Source: Delphinapterus leucas (Eukaryota; Chordata; Mammalia; Artiodactyla; Monodontidae). Taken from it: a stretch of 64,000 bases of DNA. The position numbers and the translations under genes are program-made. Below the pieces are notes generated by a model, which was not told the origin of the DNA, searched no databases, and was given only the letters and a program-made list of their open reading frames with translations. This document shows, piece by piece, positions 33,895 through 45,160 of this stretch. Each line of letters starts with the position of its first letter. Positions within the stretch are counted from its first letter, which is position 1. Location: contig NW_022098067.1 of assembly GCF_002288925.2 (NCBI RefSeq), positions 3,206,762 through 3,270,761 of the forward strand, given 5' to 3'.

Positions 33895-34242
33895 CTTTAC
33901 CCATTCATCTGTTGATGGACATTTAGGTTGCTTCCATGTCTTGGCTAATGTAAATAGTGCTGCTATGAACATTGGGGAGCGTGTATCTTTTGGAAGTATG
34001 GTTCTCTCCAGATATATGCCCAGGAGTGGGATTGCTGGATCATATGGTAATTCTATTTGTAGTTTTCTGAGGAATCTCCATACTGTTTTCCATAGTGGCT
34101 GCACAAATTTACATTCCCACCAACAGTGTAGGAGGGTTCCCTTTCCTCCACAATCACTCCAGCACTTCTTGTTTGTAGACTTTTTGATGATGGTCATTCT
34201 GACCAGTGTGAGGTGATATCTCATTGAAGTTTTGATTTGCAT
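33886..34242 (-). pseudogene. L1-C ORF2p C-terminal fragment
   Basis: 118 open codons encode the ORF2p region after the RT domain. It includes the cysteine/histidine-bearing [20 protein letters not shown] block and the [13 protein letters not shown] motif. The frame is lost downstream at the AT-rich rearrangement at 33,820-33,894. Confidence 0.85.
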
Positions 34243-35422
34243 TTCTCTAATAATTTGTGATGTTGAGCATCATTTCAAGGGATTTCAGGTCAACTGTAAG
34301 TCTTTTTTGGATAAATGTCTTTTTAGATCTTCTGCCCATTTTTTGATTGGGTTGTTTGTCTTTTCGATAATAAACTGTATGAGCTGTTTGTATTGCATAT
34401 TTTGGAGATTAATCCCTTGTCAGTCACATAATTGGCAAACATTTTTCCCCATTCTGTAGGTTGTCTTTTTATTTTGTTTATGGCTTTCTTTCCTGTGCAA
34501 AAGATTTTAAGTTAAATTAGGTCCCATTTGGTTTTTTTTTTGTTTTTATTTCCATATTCTAGGAGTTGGATCCAAAAAGATATAGTTGCAATTTATGTCA
34601 AAAATTGTTCTGCCTATATTTTCCTCTAGGAGTTTTATAGTATCTGGTCTTAAAATTAGGTCTTTAATTCATTTAATCCATTTTGAGTTTATTTTTGTAT
34701 ATGGCATTAGAGAATGTTCCAGTTTCATTCTTTTACATGTAGCTGTCCAGTTTTCCCAACACCACTGATTGAAGAGACTGTCTTTTCTCCATTAAATATT
34801 CTTGCTTCCTTTGTCATAGATTAATTGATCATATGTGCCTGGCTTTACTTCTGGGCTTTCTATCCTGTTCCTCTGATCTCTAAGTCTATTTTTGTGCCAG
34901 TTTTGACTATTGTAGCTTTGTAGTATAGTCTGAAGTCAGGAAGACTGATTCCTACAATTCCATTTTTCTTTCTCAAGATTGCTTTGGCTATTTGGAGTGT
35001 TTTGAGTTTCCATACAAATTAAAATTTTTTTTGCTCTAGTTCTCTGAAAAATGCCATAGTTAACTTGATAGGAATTTCATTGAATCTGTACATTGCCTTG
35101 GGTAGTATAGTCATTTTGACTACTGATTCTTCAATTCAAGAACACAATATATCTTTCCATTTGTTTGTGTCATCTTTGACTTCTTTCATTAGCGTCTTAT
35201 ACTTTTTGGAGTGTAGTTCTTTTACCTCCTTAGGTAGGTTTATTCCTATATATTTTATTGTTTTGGTGAAATGTTAAATGAGATTGTTAATTTCTCTTTG
35301 TGATCTTTCATTGTTAGTGTATAGAAATGCTACAGATTTCTGTGTATTAATTTTGTATCATGCAACTTTACCAAATTCATTGATGAGGTCTAGTATTTTT
35401 CTGGTAGTGTCTTTAGGAATTT

Positions 35423-35632
35423 CTATATATAGCATGTCATCTGCAACAGTGACAGTTTTACTTCTTCTTTTCCAATTTTCATTCCTTTTATTTCTTTTTC
35501 TTCTCTGATTGCCAAGGCTAGGACTTCCAAAACTATGTTGAGTAAAAGTAGTGAGAGTGGACATCCATGTCTTATTCCTGATCTTAGAGGAAATGCTTTC
35601 AGCTTTTCACTGTTGAGTATGTTGTTAGCCAT
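35423..35632 (-). pseudogene. L1-C reverse-transcriptase core, frameshifted
   Basis: The open stretch carries the [18 protein letters not shown] pre-catalytic motif and [16 protein letters not shown] short deletion then shifts the frame just before the FADDM catalytic box, which is read in another frame. This reverse transcriptase is therefore dead even apart from truncation. Confidence 0.82.
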
Positions 35633-38600
35633 GGGTTTGTTATATATGGCCTTTGTTATGCTGAGGTAGTTTGCCTCTATGCCAAATTACCATACTGTTT
35701 TGTTTATATCAGATTTGTAGTAAAGTGTGAAATCAGGGAGCTTGATACTTCCAGTTTTTTTGTTGTTGTTGTTCTTTTTCAAGATTGACTTGACTATTCA
35801 TGTCATGAAATTTTGTGTTTCCACACAAATTTTAGGATTATTAGTTCTAATTCTCTGAAAAACACCATTGGTATTTTTGTAGGGATTGCACTGAATCTGT
35901 AGATTGCCTTGGGTAGTATGGCCATTTTAACAATATTAATTCTTCCAATCCATAAGCATGATATTTCTTTCCATCTGTTTGTATTATTTTCAATTTCTTT
36001 GATAGGTGTCTTATAGTTTTCTGAATACAGGTCTTTTACCTCCTTAGTTACATTTATTCTCATGTATTTTATTCTTTTTGATATGAATGTAAATGGGGTT
36101 TTTTTCTTAATTTTTCTTTCTGGTATTTGGTGTTTAGTGTATAGAAATACAATGGACTTCTGTATATTAATTTTGTATTCTTCAAATTAATTGGTAGTTT
36201 CTAGGAGTGTTTTGGTGATATCTTTGGGATTTTCTGTGTATAATATCATGTCACCTGCAAACAGTGACCATTGTTTTTCCTTTCCAATTTAGATTTTTAA
36301 ATTTCTTTTTCTTGTCAGATTGCAGGGGCTAAGACTTCCAATACTATGTTATATAAAAGTGGCTGGAGTGGCAGCCTTACCTTGTTCCTGATCTTAGAGG
36401 AAATGATTTCAGCTTTTCACTGTTGAATTTAATGTTAGCTGTGGGCTTGTCAATATATGGCCTTTGTTATGCAGAGGTATTTTCCCTCTATATCCACTGT
36501 GTTGAGAATTTTTATCATAAACAGGAGTTGAGTTTTGTCAAGTGATTTTTTGGATCTATTGAGATGATCATATGATTTTTATTTTTAGATTTGTCAATCT
36601 GGTGTATCACATTGATTTATTTGCAAATATTAAACCATTTTTGCATCCCTGGGATAAATCTCATTTTATCATGGTGTATTATCCTTCTAATGTATTGTTG
36701 AATTCAGTTTGCTAATATTTTGTTGAGGATTTTTCATCTATATTCATCAGTGATACTGGCTTGTAATTTTCTTTTTTTATGTCTGGTTTTGGTATAAGAG
36801 TGATACTAGCCTTGTAGAATGAGTTTGGAAACATTCAGTCTTCTGTAATTTTTTGGGGTTATTTTGAATATTTTGAGATGAGTAGACTTTAACCTTTCTT
36901 TAATGATTGGTAGAATTCACCTGTAAAGCTGTCTGATCTTGGACTTTTGCTTGTTGGGAGTTCTTAAATTACTGATTCAGTTTTATTACTGTCAATTCAT
37001 CTGTTGATATTTTCTCTTTCATCCTAATTCAGTAATGACAGATTGTACATTTCTAGGAATTTGTCCATTTCTTCTAAATTGTCCCTTTTTTGGTGTATAA
37101 TTATTGATAGTAATCTCAAATGATCCTTTGTATTTCTGTGGATTAAATTTTGACTTCTCTTTTATATCTGATTTTATTATTTTGGACCCTCCTTTTTTTT
37201 CTTGTTGACTCTGAGTAAAGGTTTATCGGTTTTATTTATCTTTTCAAAGAACCAGTTCTTAGTTTCATTTATTATTTTTTTAGTTTATATTTTATTTATT
37301 TATGTTCTGATCTTTATTTTCTTTCCTTCTACTAACTTTGGGTTTTGTCATTCTTCTTTTTGTATTTCCTTTAAGCATAAGGTTAGGTTGTTTATTTTAG
37401 ACTTTTCTTGTTGCTATAAACTTCTCTTTTAGAAGTGCTTTTACTGTATCCCATAGATTTTGGAACTTGTGTTTTTGTTTCCAAGTGTCTCCAGGTATTT
37501 TTTGATTTCCACTTTGATTTCTTCAGTGATCCATTTGTTGTTTAGTAGCATATTGTTTAGCCCTCATGTGTTTGTGGGTTTTGTTTTGTTTTTCAGATTT
37601 TTCTTTGTTGATTCCTATTCTCATAGCATTGTGTCTGGAAAGGTGCTTTATGTAATTTCAATCTTCTTAAATTTACTAAGGTATGGTTTTTGGTCTAACG
37701 TGTGATCTGTCCTGGAGGACATTACATATGCACTTGAAAAGAATGTGTGTTTTGTTGCTTTTGGATGAAATGTTCTATAAAGATTTACTACGTTCATTTG
37801 GTTTAATAAATTGTTAAGGACAGTGTTTTCTCATTGATTTTCTACCTGGGTGGTCTGTCCATTGATGCAAGTGGGGTGTTAAAGCCCCCTACTGTTACTG
37901 TGGTACTGTCCATTTCTCCCTTTAAGTCTTTTAATATTTCCTTTTTGTATCTAGGTGTTACTCTGTTGGATGCATATATATTTACAATTGGTATATCTTG
38001 TTGAATTGATCCTTTTATCATTATGTATTGCTCTTTCTATCTTGTTACACTCTTGGTTATAAAGTCTATTTTGTCTGATATAAGTACTGCCACCCCAGCT
38101 TTCTTTTAATTTCTATTTGCATTGGATACCTTTTTACACCCCTTCATTTTCAGTCTGTGTGTTTATATCTGCAGTGGGTCTCTTTAGGCAGCATATGTAT
38201 GGTTCTTGCTTTGTATCTATTCAGCCAGTCTATGTGTTTTGATTTAAACATTATTCATTTGTAGTTAAAGTAAGTATTGATTATGTACTTATTGTCATTT
38301 TGTTAATAGTTTTATGGTTGTTGTTATGGTTCTATTTTTTCCTTTCTTCTCTTGCTCTTTTTCCTTGTGATTTGATGACTATATTTAGTGTTATGTTTGG
38401 ATTCCTTTTTCTTTTTTGTGTGTGTATCAATTATAGATTTTTGGTTTGTGGTTACTATGAAGTGTATATATAACTCTATTTCTCTACCTATCTACCTATA
38501 TACAGATAGATATATATGTTTATTTTAAGTTGCTGATCTTTTAAGTTTGAATGCATTTTAACAATCCTGCATATTTACTCCCCCACACATTTAATGTTTT

Positions 38601-38789
38601 AGGCATGATATTTTACATCATTTTGTTTTGTGTATTACTTAACTACTAATTATGGATATAGATGATTTTAATTCTTTTGCCTTTTAACATCTTTCTAACT
38701 TTATAAGTGGTTGATCTACTACCATTGCTATATATTTGCCTTTACAAATGAGATTTTTCCTTTCATAATTTTTATATTTCCTGTTGCAG

Positions 38790-39661
38790 CCTTTTCTTTT
38801 CCACTTAGAGAAGTCCCTACATTTCTTGTGAAGCTGTAATTCTTTTAGCTTTTCTTTTCCATAAAACTTGATCTCTCCTTCAAAAATGAATGGTAGCATG
38901 GTCAGTTAGAGTATTCTTGGTTGTCAGTTTTTTTCTTTTATCACTTTAAAAATATCATGCCACTCCTTTCTGGTATGCAGAATTTCTACTGGAAAGTCAG
39001 CTGTGAATCTTATGGGAATTTCCTTGTAGGCACCTTGTTGCTTTTCCCTTGTTGTTTTAAATAACCTCTCTCTATCTTTAATTTTTGCCATGTTCATTAC
39101 AATGTGCCTTTGTGTGGTACTCTTTGGGTCCAACTTGATTAGTACTCTTTATGCTTCCTGGACTTAGACGTCTGTTTCTTTTCCAAGGTTAGGGCAGTTT
39201 TCAGCTACTTTGTCTTCAAATATGTTCTCTGTCCCTTTCTCTCTCCTCTTCCTTTGGGATTCCTATAATGTGAACATTCATACAATTCATGTTGTCTCAG
39301 AGGTCTCTTAAGCTGCTCTCACTTTTAAAATCTTTTTCCCTTTTTTAGTTCAGCTTCAGTATTTTCTACTACCCTGTCTTCCAGTTTTTGAATGAATCCT
39401 TTCCTCTGCATCATCTAATCTATTGATTCCTTATAGTATATTTTTAATTTCATTTATTTTATCTTTAGCTCTGTTTAGTTCTTCTTTATATTTTCTAACT
39501 CTTTATTAAAACTCTGTTCAGCCATTCTTCTCCTGAGTTCTTTTATGAGCATCTTTACAATCTTGAACTCTGTATTGTATAGATCACTGATCTCCACTTC
39601 ATTTACTTCTTCTTGGGTTTTATATTGTTCCTTCATTGGGAACATATTCCTGTCACCTCAT
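38790..39661 (-). pseudogene. L1-B ORF1, broken
   Basis: The stretch 38924-39133 encodes the ORF1p C-terminal domain (RHIVMNMAKIKDRERLFK...TADFPVEIL...WHDIFKVIKEKN). The following open piece continues with EGEIKFYGKEKLKELQ, close to the protein's end. The N-terminal coiled-coil part (39,300-39,661) is interrupted by frameshifts. The start at 39661 is placed by alignment to the ATG of ORF1 in L1-A. Confidence 0.8.
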
Positions 39662-41570
39662 TTTGCCTAATTCTGTTTTTATTTCTATGTATTTGGTAGC
39701 TTGGTTACATTTCTTGATCTTGGAGAAGTGGCAGTATGTGTGAGATGTCCCATGGGGCCCAGCATTGCACCCCCTCTCCTCACCAGAGCTGTATGCTCTA
39801 GAGTTCTGTCTCTGTGGAGTGCATGGTCCCTTCTACATTGGTAGGCTGACTGCTATGGCTGTTTTGGTAAGCATGGCTGTCCCCCAGTCTGGTTGGTTGC
39901 TAGGCCGTTTCTAGTGCAGAGGCTGCTGGAAGCTGGTGGAAAGGCACAGGTCCTGACAAGCCTGGCTGCACAGCTCAGGGGGTGCTGGGTGGTGCAGTCC
40001 TGCTGGTGCACAGGGTTGGATCATGAAGCAGTCAGTTGTGGGGCTCTGTGAGTTCACAGGGCTACTGTTGGCCCACTGGTCAGCTGAGCTGAGTCCTGGC
40101 ATGGCTGGCTGTGTTGCTGGAGTTCCCAGAGTTAGTGTTTGCCTGCTTATGGGCAGAACCATGACATGTTAGGTCCTAATGAAGGGCTGGTGACAGCCTG
40201 CTGGTAGGCGAGGCTGGTACCTGACATGGCTGGAAGTCTCAGAGTTGGTTTCTGCTCACTGATGGTTTGGACCTGCTCCTGGGGCAGCTGGCTGAGGGGT
40301 TCAATGGTCCCAGAGCTGATATTGGCCTGCTCATGTGCAGAGTAGGGCCCAGGGGATCCTGGGTCTGGTACCTTCCCACTGCTTTCTGGAGCCAAGTCCT
40401 GGGGTCTTTATCTGTCTGCCCTGGGTATCTCAGAACTTCTGTATGCCCATTAGTGGGAGGAGCCAGGCCAAGGGTCTTTGTTTGCAGGGCCCTGGGAGTC
40501 TGAGAGTTGATATTGGCTCACTGGTAGGAAGGGCTGCATCCCATGGGCTCCTTGAGCTGGTCCACCCACTGGTGGGTGAAGCAGGGTCCTGGGGTATGTA
40601 ACTGTGGTATTTGGAGTTTCCTGGAGCTGGTGTCAGCACCCTGATGAGTTAGGCTGGAACCCAGTGTGTCCTAGCATTAGTGCCAACCCTTTGGTTGATG
40701 GGGTTGGGTCCTAGGGCCTCTGGCTGCAAGGTCCCTGGAACTCCGAGATTTAGTGTCTGTTTTCTGGTGAATGGAGCATGTTCCTGTGGTGTTTGGGGTC
40801 TCTGGGGTTCCTATTGCAGCCTGCCTGCTATTGGGTCAGACTGTGTCCCTGCCCAGCTAACTGCCTGGCCTGGTATGTCCAAGGACTGGTGGTAACTGGA
40901 TGGTGGGTGGGGCTGACACCAGAGCTTATAAGCTAGAGAGAGCATTCCAAAATGCTGCTTGCTAGTATCAGTGTCCTCACAATAGGATGAACTCCCCCAG
41001 GAGGCTACTGTCAGCATCTGTGTGCACAGGGTGAGTCCCAGTTATCTCCTGCCTCTCTGGTAGGCACTCCAAGATCAGCAAGCAGGTCTGACTCAGGCTA
41101 CTTTTAAATTACTGCTTCTTCCCTGGGTCTGACAGTGAGATTTTGTGTACACTCTTAAGGGTAAAGTCTCTATTTTCTACAGCCCTCTGGCTCTATTGAA
41201 AGTAATCCCCATTAGCCTTCAAAGCTAAACTTTGTAGGGGTTTGTTTTTCTGCTGCAGGAGCCCCAGGCCAAGGAATGTGGGGCTTAAACACTTTGCTCT
41301 TTGGGGAGAACCTCTGTAATTGTAATTATCCTCCCATTTGAGGGTTTCTCACTTAGAGCTTTGACTCATTTTGACTATACCATGCCTCTGTCCTTCCTAG
41401 ACGTCTGATTGTGGTTCCTTCTTTATATCTTTAGTTTAGAAGACTTTTTTTTTGCTAGTATTCAGGTTGTTCTTATTGATAGTTGCTCTGTAAATAGCTG
41501 TAATATTGATGTGCTTGTGGAATGTGGTGAGCTCAGGCTCTTCCTACTCTGCTATCTTGCCTACTCTCTT
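39662..41570 (-). promoter_or_regulatory. L1-B 5'UTR with degenerate tandem repeats
   Basis: This is a G+C-rich 1.9-kb leader. Between about 40,075 and 40,900 an AGAGTTGGTG-like anchor recurs (40127, about 40183, 40240, 40311, about 40363, 40431, 40501, about 40551, 40621, about 40674, 40743). In the right half the spacings alternate near 70 and 50 bases, giving a composite period close to 120. Units share CACTGGTGGG and GGGTCCTGGGG-like blocks, recalling those of the 69-bp array in L1-A. The promoter role is inferred from position in L1. Confidence 0.7.
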
Positions 41571-41676
41571 TTTTCCAAATAAATTTTAAAATTGTCAATT
41601 TTCAGACATGCCATACACCCAAGTTGTCTAGGATTCTTATTGTAACTGCACTGAATTGATATAAATTTGGGAGAAT

Positions 41677-41890
41677 TTTTTTTTTTTTTTTTTTTTGCGG
41701 TACGCGGGCCTGTCACTGTTGTGGCCTCTCCCGTTGTGGAGCACAGGCTCCGGACGCGCAGGCTCAGCGGCCATAGCTCACGGGCCCAGCTGCTCCGCGG
41801 CATGTGGGACCTTCCCGGACCGGGGCACGAACCCGTGTCCCCTGCATCGGCAGGCGGACTCTCAACCACTGCGCCACCAGGGAAGCCCAA
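41677..41890 (-). mobile_element. CHR-2 SINE
   Basis: A full CHR-2 copy with an 18-19 base T run (the A tail) at the left and the GGGCTTCCCTGGTGGCGCAG head at the right. The duplication GGGAGAAT lies at 41669-41676 and 41891-41898. It is inserted in the outer L1M. Little divergence from the other copies suggests a recent insertion. Confidence 0.95.
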
Positions 41891-42689
41891 GGGAGAATAT
41901 TTTTATATTGTTTGTTCCAATCAATAAACTTGATAGACTGGAAGCAGTTCACTGATTTTTTTTTTAATGTGTTATATTTTACTGTTTGTTGGGTTTTCTT
42001 TTGTTATATTTCTTCTAAGATATTTGATGTTTTTAGTGCTATAGTTGTTAATATTTTAAAATATTTATATTTAAAATATATTACATATATAGCTGCTATA
42101 TAAAAATTATATCAAATATTTAAATATTACCCTTGTGGGCAATATTGCCATTTACATCAATCAATCCAAAATATTTACTATGTTTTATTGTGATTTCTTA
42201 TTTGATTCATGAGATATTTATAAGTTATTGGTTATATTTTTTAGAGATTTTCAATTTATGTTATTGATTTCTAAAATAATTCTTTTATGGTCAGAGTACA
42301 CATTCTATGTAATTTTATAACATTTATTGAGACATTTTTATGGCAGCATAATATAGTTTTTCATAAACGTTTCACATGCTTTTGAGAAAATATGTTTCTG
42401 TAGTTCATTTATGTAGTGTTCTATGTCAATTACATTATATTATTTAATCATGTAGTATTCTGCATGATTGTCTACTTGATCTATCAGTTATTGAGAACTG
42501 CATGTTAAAATCTCCAATGATTATTGTGAGTGAGTTAGTTATTTCTCCTTTTAGGACTGAAGTTTTTGCTTTGTGTATTTTGAGACTAACTTAACAGAAT
42601 CATGCACCATTAGAAATGCTGTATTTTCGCTTGTAACCCTATTTATCTCAAATAATGCTTTATGCTTTAAATTACACTTATATTGATAT

Positions 42690-43015
42690 TAGTATATCTT
42701 TTTAAACATTTTATTTTGAAACAGTCATAGATTCATATGCAGTTGTAAAAGGCAGTATGGAGAGGTTCAGTGTACCATTTACCCAGTTTCCCCCAATGGT
42801 AATATCTTGTAAAACAATAGTATAATATCACAGCCACAATATTGACACTGATACAATCAAGATACAGAGTATTTCCATCAACACAAGAATCTTTCATGTT
42901 GTTCTTTTGTAGCCATATCCATTTCTCTCCCACCTCAATCCTCTCCTTCACCCATGGCAACCATTAATCTAACCTCCATTTCTATAATTTTCTAATCTCA
43001 GGAGTGTTAACCAAT
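42690..43015 (-). mobile_element. Ancient L1 3'UTR (L1ME-like)
   Basis: 'cagtcatagattcatatgcagttg', 'gtaccatttacccagtttcccccaatggtaatatcttg' and 'caatattgacactgatac' are antisense blocks of an old L1 3'UTR. The element changes here from the L1M on its left. Confidence 0.65.
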
Positions 43016-44200
43016 GGAATAATATAGTATGTAACCTTTGGGAAACTGCCAAATTGTTTTCCAGAATGACTGTACCATTTTACGTTCTTACTGAAATGTA
43101 TGAGTGATCCATTATCTTTATATCTTCTCCAGCATTTGGTGTTGCCTCTATTTTAGCCATTCTGATAGTTGTGTAGTGACACCTTACTTGTTGTTGTCTT
43201 TTTTAATTGAAAATTATTCTCATTTATATAAAATATATTTATGTATATAAATTCATAGAAAAAAGAGTTGTTTACTCTTTTTGAATTTTTTATTTTATAT
43301 TGGAGTATGGTTGATTTACAATATTGTGTTAGTTTGAGGTGTACAGCAAAGTGATTCATTTATACATATACATATACCCATTCCTTTTCTTCTTTTCCCA
43401 TATAGGTTATTACAGAATATTAAGTAGACTTCCCTGTGCTATACAGTAGGGCCTTATTGTGGTTTTAATTTGCATTTCTCTTATGGCTGCTGATGTTGAA
43501 CATCATTTCATGTGTTTACTTGCCATCAGTATATCCTCTTCAAGGAAATGTCTTTTTATGTCTTTTGCCTAATTTCTAATTGGATATTTTTTAAACTGTT
43601 GAGCTTGAGAATTCTTTTATTGTATAGAAATTGGTACTTTCTTGGATATGTATTTTGCAAATATTTTTTTCTCAGTTTGTTGCTTGTCTTTTCATACTCT
43701 CACAGGGTATTTTGCAGAGTAATAGTTTTTAATTTTGATGAAGTCCAATTTATCTTTTTTTTTCCTTTTATGGACCATACTTTTGATGCCAAGTCTAAGG
43801 ACTGTTTGTCTAGCCCTAGAGCCCACATATTTTCTCCCAATTTTTTCCATATTGATTTAAAATTAGGTAGACTGATTCTTCCTTTTCTTTTTCAAAATTA
43901 TTTTAGTTATTCTGGTTCCTTTGCCTTTCAATATAAATTTTAGAATAATACTTGTCTATATCTACAAAAATGTGCTGGGATTTTGATAGGAATTACATTA
44001 AGTGTATAAAATTTGGGTGGAGAACAGACATCTTTTCCATATTGAGCCTTTCAATCCATGAACATAGTATGTCTCTCCATTTATTCAGATTTTCTTTGAT
44101 TTCTTTCATCAGCATTTAGAGCTTATCAGCATACAAGTACTGTACATATTTTATACAATATTTTAAGCTTTTGAGTGATTTTAAATGGTATTATATATTT
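43016..44200 (-). mobile_element. Old L1M ORF2, split by a short L1 3' end
   Basis: Antisense ORF2 blocks: 'aattgttttccagaatgac', 'gtgtagtgacacctta' continuing after the insert as 'ttgtggttttaatttgcatttc', then 'tttaggtagactgattcttcc', 'gctgggattttgataggaatt', 'cctttcaatccatgaacatag'. The long plus-strand open frame here (43512-43943) is antisense to this ORF2 and is not a gene. Confidence 0.75.
43270..43450 (-). mobile_element. Short L1 3' end nested in L1M
   Basis: 'attggagtatggttgatttacaatattg', 'gaggtgtacagcaaagtgattc', 'cttccctgtgctatacagtaggg' is an L1-BT-like 3' end. AT-rich sequence from about 43,187 may be its tail or a second small insertion. No clear target duplication. Confidence 0.75.
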
Positions 44201-44769
44201 AATTTCAGTGTTTCTGTTCAGTCTGTTTTTTAAAGATTTCACTTTGCCTAAATTCTTCACAGTGTAATTCTTTTTCAGGAACAAATTGATCAAAATTATT
44301 TTAAAGTCTGCTTCTGGATACAGAAATATCTCTAATCTCATGTTTCTATTTCATTTTTTTTCTCTTAGTTTTTCATCATTTTTTTTCTGCTGGACTTGGT
44401 GAATTTTTATTAAATGCCAGTCATTTGGTATGAAAACATGTAGAGTTAGTTTACTATTATTTTAGTCTTGGTATCACTATTTTTATTTAAAGATGATTTT
44501 TAAAAGTTTTATTTTTTCTTCTTGAAAGTCATTTAAAGAAGAGGCACATCACTATAATATATGCTTAGATTGAAACTATTCACTTCAGATTATTTGAAAG
44601 TCATTCTATTTGAACTTTGTTCTTACTATTGTTTGTGGACCTTCAGAGGTCTCAACTGAGAGGTTGGCATTTTACCAGGACATCTCCTCTTTGGCTAGCT
44701 CTGAACTCCAATTTCTCTCAGCAGCCCCATGTGACTGCTTAGTGCTCTGCACAGGTTCAGTTTCTTAGA

Positions 44770-45160
44770 AAGCTTTTTTTTTTTTCTTTACATATATGTG
44801 TATACGTATATATATATATATATATTCTTTTTCAGATTCTTTTTCATTATAGGTTAGTACAAAATATTGAGTATAATTCCCTGCACTATACAGTACGTCC
44901 TTGTTTTTTACCTATTATATATATAGTAGTATGTATATATTAATCCCAAACTCCTTATTTATCTCCCTCCCACTCCCTGCTATCCCTTTTGGTAACCATA
45001 AGTTTGTTTTCTATGTCTGTGAGTCTATTTCTTATTTTGTAAATAAGTTCATTTGTATCATTTTTTAGATTCCACATATAAGTGATATCATATGATATTT
45101 ATCTTTCTCTGTCTGACTTCACTTATTATGATAATCTCTAGGTCCATGTTGCTGCAGGAA
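44770..45160 (-). mobile_element. 5'-truncated L1, 3'UTR only
   Basis: A T run at 44,769-44,784 is followed by the L1 3'UTR in antisense: 'tcattataggttagtac', 'ccctgcactatacagtacg', 'ccataagtttgttttctatgtctgtgagtc', ending near 'ctaggtccatgttgctgc'. An imperfect duplication (agaaagctttt / aggaagcctttt) flanks it. A TA-rich microsatellite lies at about 44,800-44,825. Confidence 0.8.

Larger units (their letters stand above)
33342..35685 (-). mobile_element. 5'-truncated L1 (L1-C) nested in L1-B, 12-bp TSD
   Basis: The perfect duplication ATTACCATACTG lies at 33330-33341 and 35686-35697. The insertion starts with the L1 3' end (tgaaatataattgattta...) and runs through 3'UTR and ORF2 to the RT domain, stopping at 35685. 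This explains why the ORF2 segment at 34,900-35,680 appears to be repeated at 35,690-36,480: the second copy belongs to L1-B. It is not a tandem duplication. Confidence 0.95.
32811..41570 (-). mobile_element. Full-span L1 (L1-B) with 13-bp TSD, itself hit by L1-C
   Basis: The perfect duplication TTTTCCAAATAAA lies at 32798-32810 and 41571-41583. The 5' terminus on the minus strand reads GAGAGTAGGCAAGATAGCAGAG; the CAAGATAGCAGAG core matches an L1 start. Without the nested L1-C and one copy of its target (33342-35697), the element is about 6.4 kb. It keeps a very short 3'UTR (32,811-32,945) that joins ORF2 well upstream of its end. By comparison with L1-A, roughly 0.9-1 kb (ORF2 C-terminus and proximal 3'UTR) has been deleted. 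ORF1, the endonuclease region and a 5'UTR with degenerate repeats are present but broken. Confidence 0.9.
31960..42690 (-). mobile_element. Outermost ancient L1M that hosts the nested stack
   Basis: Its parts are 31,960-32,335, 32,580-32,797, 41,584-41,676 and 41,899-42,690. The decisive join: 'ggctattcttggaccttacattttccaaataaa' ending at 32,810 continues directly at 41,584 with 'attttaaaattgtcaattt', exactly as uninterrupted L1M ORF2 reads. Further on, 'gtcagagtacacattctatg' and 'ctatcagttattgagaactgcatgttaaaatctcc' continue through the 5' part of ORF2. It has no intact frame. It was hit by L1-B, by a CHR-2 SINE, and by a sense L1 3' end at 32,340-32,578. Confidence 0.8.

Noticed and set aside
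34900..36480. Apparent tandem duplication of L1 ORF2
   Set aside because: It is explained by L1-C inserted in L1-B; a 12-bp TSD marks the boundary.
43512..43943. 143-codon open frame on the plus strand
   Set aside because: It is antisense to old L1M ORF2; T-rich antisense L1 gives Phe/Leu/Ser-rich frames.
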